Source: an uncultured Azospirillum sp. (lineage in GTDB: Bacteria > Pseudomonadota > Alphaproteobacteria > Azospirillales > Azospirillaceae). Taken from it: a stretch of 27,633 nt of DNA. Position numbers and translations under genes: made by a program. Under the pieces are notes generated by a model that made no database searches, was not told where the DNA came from, and was given only the letters and a program-made list of their open reading frames with translations. Of this stretch, positions 22,955 through 27,633 are shown in pieces (the first letter of the stretch is position 1; each line of letters opens with the position of its first letter). The stretch covers positions 1 through 27,633 of the forward strand of contig NZ_CAMLJP010000088.1 in the NCBI RefSeq assembly GCF_946480385.1, read 5' to 3'.

Positions 22955-25729
22955 TCAATGAGTCCGTTGGTCCAACATATCGTCCATCGGCAGATCGTCG
23001 GCCGGGGTGACCGGCGGTTCAGGCTCGGATGGCGTACCGGCCGGCGGCGGGCGCAACAGCCGCTGATAGAGCCAGCCGGTGCCGACCAGACAGAGGCCGA
23101 GGCCAAGGAAGGAGGCGACGCGGTACATCCCCTCCAGGTCGGACATGTCGCTGAGGAACACCTTGGCGACCACCGCCAGCACGAGAATAAGCCCGGCATG
23201 GCGCATCCAGCCCCAGCCGAAGCGGATGCCCGCCACCAGCATCGCCACCGCGAACAGCAGGAAGCCGGCGGAATAGCTGTACCACTCGGCGTCCGACACC
23301 TCGTAGCCGGACAGGACCGGCCCCTGGAAGGCGCGACGGATCTCCAGCGCCAGATTGGTGGCGATCATCAGCAGCGGCAGGACCGGAGCGGCGCTGCGCA
23401 GGCTGCGCGACGGCGGCGGGTCGTACCAGAGATAGACCAGCCCCAGCACAGCCGGCGCGCCATAGGCCAGCAGCAGCCGGTTCACCACCGGCCAAGTGCC
23501 CACCCACTCGTCGTTCCACAGCGGGTTCAGCGCGGTCAGATGCAGGAAGACGGCGTTGAAGGCGGCCAGCAGCACCAGCAGGCGTCGCCCCCACACCGCG
23601 ACGGGCCGCGCGCTCCACCGCCGGTCGGCCGCCAGCAGCAGGGCGAGGCCGAGCCAGGACAGGGTGTGCAGTGCCACCTCGGCCAGGGACGACGGCGCCT
23701 CCTCCAGGCTGCCGGACATCCAGCGGTGGATGCCCAGCGACAGCATCAGGGTGGTGAAGATCAGGGCGCCGGCCTCCAGCACCATCACCACCAGATCGTC
23801 GCCTCTCCCGTCAGGCGCCGAGCGCATCCAACGCGCCGCCGCCAGGAAACCCAGCGCCGGCAGGCCATAGCCGTAGGCGATCCAGCCATAGCCTTCGTAA
23901 TCCAGCACATACGGATTGACCGCCAGCCGCACCAGCACCGCGACCGCCACCAGCAGGGTGACGCCGCGCAGCTCGCGCAGGTTCAACTGCCGCTCCAGCC
24001 ATGCCAGCACCGGCACCTGCATTGCCAATGCGACCGTCAGCCAAGCCTCCTGCAGGACCATGGTGGCGCCCAGCGCGATGGCGCCGGTGGCTCCGGCGGC
24101 GAAGGCGGCCAGCCCCAGCGAGGCGCCCGGCCGGTGGCGGTGGCGGGCCAGCGGCGTGGTGGCGCCGACCAGCAGGGCGGCAAGCCCAAGGGCGGCAGCC
24201 GGCCAGCCGATGGCGGTCTCGGGCGGCGCCACCACGGCATAGGCCAAGGTCAGCAGGGCCAGCGGCACCAGCGCCGACAGCGACGCCCACAGGGCCGCCC
24301 GCCGCGCGTCCCACAGGGCGATGAAGCCGCCGATGCCGAACAGGGCGGCGAATCCACCCGCCACCCACAGGAAATGCGCGACCGCCGCCGGATAGCCGGC
24401 CGGATCGACGACGATCAGCGGCTGGCCGTCCGCGTTCAGCGGCGGCGGGCTGGCGGGGACATAGGGCAGGCTCCAGGGCGCCAGGGACAGCAGCACGGTC
24501 AGCGCGGCGATCCAGGCGACGCCGGCAATCCGCTCGGTCCGCCGCCCGGCGACCATCGCCAGCAGGGCGAACAGGCCAAGCGCGATCAGCGACACCGAGC
24601 CGTGGTCGTCGATCCAGGTCACCGCGGCGACCAGCAGGCCGAACAGCCGCATCGCCATCATCGCCAGCCGGTCGGCGGGGTGGCGCTGCTTGCGCCGGAT
24701 CCAGTCGGGAAGCGCGCGGCGCCAGCCGGTGGCGGGGGCCGGCTCGGGCGGCGTCTGGTCCAGCACGCCCAGCACCGCCGGCACCAGGAACAGGACGGAG
24801 GTCAGCAGCAGATAGATGCCGGTCGGCAGCGCGTCGCCGCTGCGCCAGGGGTCGATGAGCCAGAGCAGCGGCCACAGCGCCGCACCGGTCAGCGCCCCCC
24901 AGCCAAGCCAGCGCCAGCCGCGATACAGCACCACCGCCATCCCGGCCCCATTCAGCGCCAGCAGATAGGCGAACAGGCCCCAGGCGTCGGGATTGTCCGT
25001 CGACACCAGCAGGGGCGAGACATAGCCGGCCAGCAGCCCCAGCGCCGCGATGAGCGGACCCTGCAGCAGAGACAGCCCGATGCCGATCAGCGACAGCGCG
25101 GCCAGCAGCGCGAAGGCGACCAGCGGCGCGAACAGGCCGAACAGGGCGAAGCCGCCATAGACGCTGATGAAGGCGGTGAACAGGCCGGCGGCGGTCAGGG
25201 CCGGCGGCACGTAATCCGGCTGCAGGGCGGCGACGGCGCGCTGCATCGGCCGGCGGCGCAGCCACTCACCCCCCACCATCAGCCCGAAGCCGGCGAGCAG
25301 CCCCAGCGCGACGCGGACGCCCGGCCCGAGCCAGCCGTGATCGACCGACAGCTTGATGAAGAAGGCCGCCGCCAGCGCCATGGTGCCGCCGCCGAGCCAG
25401 ATCAGCCAGCGCGAGGCCAGCGATTCCTCCAGCTCGCGCCAACCCGACCGCGCCGGGGCCGGTGCGGCGGGCTGAGGTGGCGGTGGCGCCGGTTCTTCCG
25501 CTTCCGACGCGAAGACCGGTTCGCCGACCTCCTCTTGAGCAAGCGCTTCGACCTCCGGGACTGCCTCCTCGGCGGGAGCGGCCTCGGCGGCGGAGAGCGG
25601 CAAGGCGCCCGCAAGCGCCTTGTCCAGCCGGCCGCGCAGCTTGGCGATTTCCGCCTCCTGCGCCTTCAACCGCCGGTCCAGCCGGTGGGTGATGAAGCCG
25701 AAGATCAGCAGTAGAACGACGAACTCCAT
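22955..25729 (-). CDS. DUF2339 family multi-pass membrane protein
   Basis: The 924-residue protein resembles DUF2339. An N-terminal membrane segment (MEFVVLLLIFGFI) is followed by a charged coiled-coil-like stretch (RLDRRLKAQEAEIAKLRGRL, about 16-35) and a Pro/Ala/Glu-rich linker (about 40-95). The family hallmark then appears: ESLASRWLIWLGGGTMALAA (102-121), AAFFIKLSVDHGWLGPGVRV (121-140) and a GEWLRRRP. The rest, to about residue 890, consists of some two dozen hydrophobic segments. The C-terminal tail is Pro/Asp-rich. The function of the family is unknown; a role in envelope processes is only a guess. It is 132 bases after the DUF72 gene; whether they share a transcript is unclear. Confidence 0.92.
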   Translation of the reverse strand: MEFVVLLLIFGFITHRLDRRLKAQEAEIAKLRGRLDKALAGALPLSAAEAAPAEEAVPEVEALAQEEVGEPVFASEAEEPAPPPPQPAAPAPARSGWRELEESLASRWLIWLGGGTMALAAAFFIKLSVDHGWLGPGVRVALGLLAGFGLMVGGEWLRRRPMQRAVAALQPDYVPPALTAAGLFTAFISVYGGFALFGLFAPLVAFALLAALSLIGIGLSLLQGPLIAALGLLAGYVSPLLVSTDNPDAWGLFAYLLALNGAGMAVVLYRGWRWLGWGALTGAALWPLLWLIDPWRSGDALPTGIYLLLTSVLFLVPAVLGVLDQTPPEPAPATGWRRALPDWIRRKQRHPADRLAMMAMRLFGLLVAAVTWIDDHGSVSLIALGLFALLAMVAGRRTERIAGVAWIAALTVLLSLAPWSLPYVPASPPPLNADGQPLIVVDPAGYPAAVAHFLWVAGGFAALFGIGGFIALWDARRAALWASLSALVPLALLTLAYAVVAPPETAIGWPAAALGLAALLVGATTPLARHRHRPGASLGLAAFAAGATGAIALGATMVLQEAWLTVALAMQVPVLAWLERQLNLRELRGVTLLVAVAVLVRLAVNPYVLDYEGYGWIAYGYGLPALGFLAAARWMRSAPDGRGDDLVVMVLEAGALIFTTLMLSLGIHRWMSGSLEEAPSSLAEVALHTLSWLGLALLLAADRRWSARPVAVWGRRLLVLLAAFNAVFLHLTALNPLWNDEWVGTWPVVNRLLLAYGAPAVLGLVYLWYDPPPSRSLRSAAPVLPLLMIATNLALEIRRAFQGPVLSGYEVSDAEWYSYSAGFLLFAVAMLVAGIRFGWGWMRHAGLILVLAVVAKVFLSDMSDLEGMYRVASFLGLGLCLVGTGWLYQRLLRPPPAGTPSEPEPPVTPADDLPMDDMLDQRTH

Positions 25730-25861
25730 GACCGCACCGCCTGCACGACGTTGCCCCTCTATCGGGAGCGTTTTGCCGCAGCATAGCCTTGCAACAATGC
25801 ACTGTCTCGGTCGTGCTGGAGGGTCATCCCAATGGAGAGTCCGCCGAGAATCGAGCGTTTC

Positions 25862-26617
25862 TCAGCGCCGGGCGCCGGGCGGTTCCATTCCCAGCCGCAC
25901 CATCGTCGCCAGCGCGTCGTCCACCGCGTGAAAATCGGCGGTGTTGTCGAACACGCACCAGACCGGCCGCAGCGCCGCCTCCGCCGACAACCTCTCGGCC
26001 AGCGCGTCCAGCACCGCCGGCCCGTAGGCGGAGCGGTAGATCACCGGCGACCCATGCAGTCGCCAGTACCGCATCCCGTCCCAGCCGCCCGGCTCGCCGG
26101 CTCCCTGCACCGGGGCGGGATCGGCGGCGACGCGGGCGACTCGGTGGGCGACCAGCAAAGCTTCGGCCGCGTCGGTGAACCATGAGGCGTGGCGCGGCTC
26201 GCACACCACGTCGCCGTCGAAACGGGCACGCAGCAGCGCGAAGAAATCCTCCGCCACCCCACGGTCGAAGCGCAGGCTGGGCGGCAGCTGGACCAGCAGC
26301 GGGCCGAAGCGGTCGCCCAGCATCCCCGCCTCCGCCAGGAAGCGGTCCAGCGCCGCATCGGCGCCAACCAGCCGGGCTTCGTGGCTGATCGCCTTGGGCA
26401 GCTTCACCGCGAAGCGGAAGCCAAGCGGGGTGGAGGCCGCCCAGCGTTCCCAGGTCTCCGGCTTGTGCGGGCGGTAGAAGCTGCTGTTCACCTCCGTCAT
26501 CGGCATGACGCGGGCGGTGCGCTCCAGATGGGTGCCCTCGACCGGGAAGGCCGGGGCCGAGAGCTTGGGGATGCTCCAGCCGGCGGTGCCGATGCGGATC
26601 GGGTGGGCCGTCGCCAT
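25862..26617 (-). CDS. DUF72 family TIM-barrel-like protein
   Basis: The 251-residue protein matches DUF72: IRIGTAGWSIPK (8-19), TEVNSSFYRPHKPETWERWA (41-60), GFRFAVKLPKAISHE (66-80), LLVQLPPSLRFD (107-118), EPRHASWF, and a C-terminal VFDNTADFHAVDDAL. The fold is a TIM barrel; activity is unknown. The ATG at 26617 overlaps the last base of the cation transporter stop (TGATG), so translation is likely coupled; GTG 26620 is also possible. A metal-related role is suggested only by this link. Confidence 0.92.
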   Translation of the reverse strand: MATAHPIRIGTAGWSIPKLSAPAFPVEGTHLERTARVMPMTEVNSSFYRPHKPETWERWAASTPLGFRFAVKLPKAISHEARLVGADAALDRFLAEAGMLGDRFGPLLVQLPPSLRFDRGVAEDFFALLRARFDGDVVCEPRHASWFTDAAEALLVAHRVARVAADPAPVQGAGEPGGWDGMRYWRLHGSPVIYRSAYGPAVLDALAERLSAEAALRPVWCVFDNTADFHAVDDALATMVRLGMEPPGARR

Positions 26618-27597
26618 CACTCGGCGGGAAGCCCCTGCGCCGGGGCGGTTCCGTCATCTTCCTGCCGGCCATCCTCCTGACGGCCCCGGCGGGCGCGCAG
26701 CGACTCGGCCTCGACGAAGATTCGGCGGATGATCGGGTATTGGCTGCGGATGCGGCTTTCCAGCGTGCAGACGGCGTCCTCGACCTCGCGGGCGTTCAGG
26801 CTGTCCTGGAACTCCACCGACAGGTTCAGCAGCACGTCGTCGGGACCCATATGCATGGTCAGCACGTCGAGCGGGCGCTTCACCCGCGCCTCCTCGCCGA
26901 CAATGCGGCGGATGCCCTCGACGATGCGGCGGTCGGCCGATTCGCCGATCAGCAGCCCCTTCGACTCGTAGGCGAGCAGCGCCGCGACGATCGCCAGCAC
27001 GACGCCGATGGCGATGGAGGCATAGGCGTCGTAGATGGGATTGCCGGTCACCTCGCCCATATAGAGACCGATGCCGGCCAGCAGCAGGCCGACCAGCGCC
27101 GCGGTGTCCTCCAGCAGCACGACGAAGACCGACGGGTTCTTCGAGCGGTGGAGCGCCGACAGGATGCCGACGCCGCTCTGGGTACGGCGGAACTCGCGCA
27201 ACGCGACGAACCAGGAAAAGCCTTCGAACAGAACGGCGAAGCCCAGCACGGCGAAATTCACCCAGGGGCTTTCCACCGGCTCCGGATGGGACAGGGCGTG
27301 CCAGCCGTCATAGACGGACAGCCCGGCGCCGATGCCGAACAGCAGCACCGCGACCACGAAGGACCAGAAATACACCTCGCGCCCATGGCCGAAGGGATGC
27401 TGCGGCGTCGGCGGACGGCGGGCGCGGCGGATGCCGTAGAGCAGCAGAAGCTGGTTGCCGCTATCGACGACGGAATGGATCGCCTCGCTGAACATGGCGG
27501 CGCTGCCGGTCATCGCGCTGGCGACGAACTTGGTCAGCGCAATCATCAGATTGCCGCCGAGCGCTGCGAGCACGACCTTGGTGGAGCCTTCGGCCAA
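26617..27597 (-). CDS. Cation diffusion facilitator transporter
   Basis: CDF proteins export divalent metals such as zinc by antiport with protons. The 326-residue protein has six likely membrane segments (about 8-28, 38-58, 77-97, 112-132, 158-178, 190-210). TM2 carries the H41xxxD45 metal pair (SEAIHSVVDSGNQ). TM5 has LLEDTAALVGLLLAG (161-175), with E163/D164 in place of the usual HxxxD, as in the ZnT9/SLC30A9-like group. HPFGHGREVYFWSF (67-80) is conserved. The C-terminal cytoplasmic domain runs to about 298, then an acidic, Gln-rich tail. The start is a TTG with GAAGGG 8 bases upstream; no ATG fits. The metal is not determined by sequence. Confidence 0.93.
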   Translation of the reverse strand: MAEGSTKVVLAALGGNLMIALTKFVASAMTGSAAMFSEAIHSVVDSGNQLLLLYGIRRARRPPTPQHPFGHGREVYFWSFVVAVLLFGIGAGLSVYDGWHALSHPEPVESPWVNFAVLGFAVLFEGFSWFVALREFRRTQSGVGILSALHRSKNPSVFVVLLEDTAALVGLLLAGIGLYMGEVTGNPIYDAYASIAIGVVLAIVAALLAYESKGLLIGESADRRIVEGIRRIVGEEARVKRPLDVLTMHMGPDDVLLNLSVEFQDSLNAREVEDAVCTLESRIRSQYPIIRRIFVEAESLRARRGRQEDGRQEDDGTAPAQGLPAE

Positions 27598-27633
27598 AGC
27601 GGGAACCCTTCGCTGGAGCGGATGCCGGACTGC

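Noticed and set aside
22838..25714. 958-codon open frame antisense to the DUF2339 gene, and similar long frames antisense to dapD, dapE, the diguanylate cyclase and the acyl-CoA dehydrogenase
   Set aside because: The translations are low-complexity (Arg, Gly, Gln, His, Asp rich) and match no family, while the opposite strand encodes recognisable proteins. High GC with biased third positions explains them.

Overview
The window is chromosomal DNA of a GC-rich alphaproteobacterium, most likely Azospirillum or a close relative in Rhodospirillales. This rests on four things: high GC with strong third-position bias (which creates many long antisense ORFs), the order of the ffh-rpsP-rimM-trmD-rplS cluster, a DUF2336 gene, and the remembered look of the proteins. 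No database search was made. About 27 protein genes, one decayed toxin gene and several likely terminators, promoters and inverted repeats can be supported. No tRNA, rRNA, insertion sequence, prophage or CRISPR array was seen.

Region 1 (1-6143, all minus strand) is a translation and membrane-insertion block. In transcription order it holds ffh, rpsP, rimM, trmD, rplS, then after a hairpin rpmH, rnpA, yidD and yidC (yidC runs off the left edge). It joins the SRP GTPase, two rRNA/tRNA maturation factors, three ribosomal proteins, the RNase P protein and the YidC insertase.

Region 2 (6144-12371) holds a plus-strand pentapeptide-repeat protein, then a minus-strand series read in the order: PAS/GAF/GGDEF diguanylate cyclase, a DUF2336 protein overlapping it by 4 bases, a small secreted protein, and a protein with a C-terminal J-domain. 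The last three have no known precise function.

Region 3 (12586-16631, plus strand) holds a HAD pyrimidine 5'-nucleotidase-like gene, dapD, a toxin-antitoxin remnant (frameshifted and truncated hicA followed by intact hicB), dapE and a small membrane protein. dapD and dapE act in the succinylase branch of lysine/diaminopimelate synthesis. The hicAB remnant sits between them.

Region 4 (16632-21545) holds cobT (cobalamin lower-ligand activation) and a transglycosylase-like gene without a signal peptide, both minus strand. An acyl-CoA dehydrogenase follows on the plus strand with a palindromic operator candidate upstream, then a GFA-family zinc protein.

Region 5 (21555-27597, minus strand) holds a cation diffusion facilitator coupled to a DUF72 gene, a 924-residue DUF2339 membrane protein, and an iron-type alcohol dehydrogenase resembling hydroxyacid-oxoacid transhydrogenase.

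Most of the window is ordinary core chromosome. The items most worth a second look are the dead hicA with surviving hicB inside the dap locus, the diguanylate cyclase/DUF2336/secreted/J-domain neighbourhood, the operator-like palindrome before the acyl-CoA dehydrogenase, and the duplicated terminator arm between the dapE operon and cobT.
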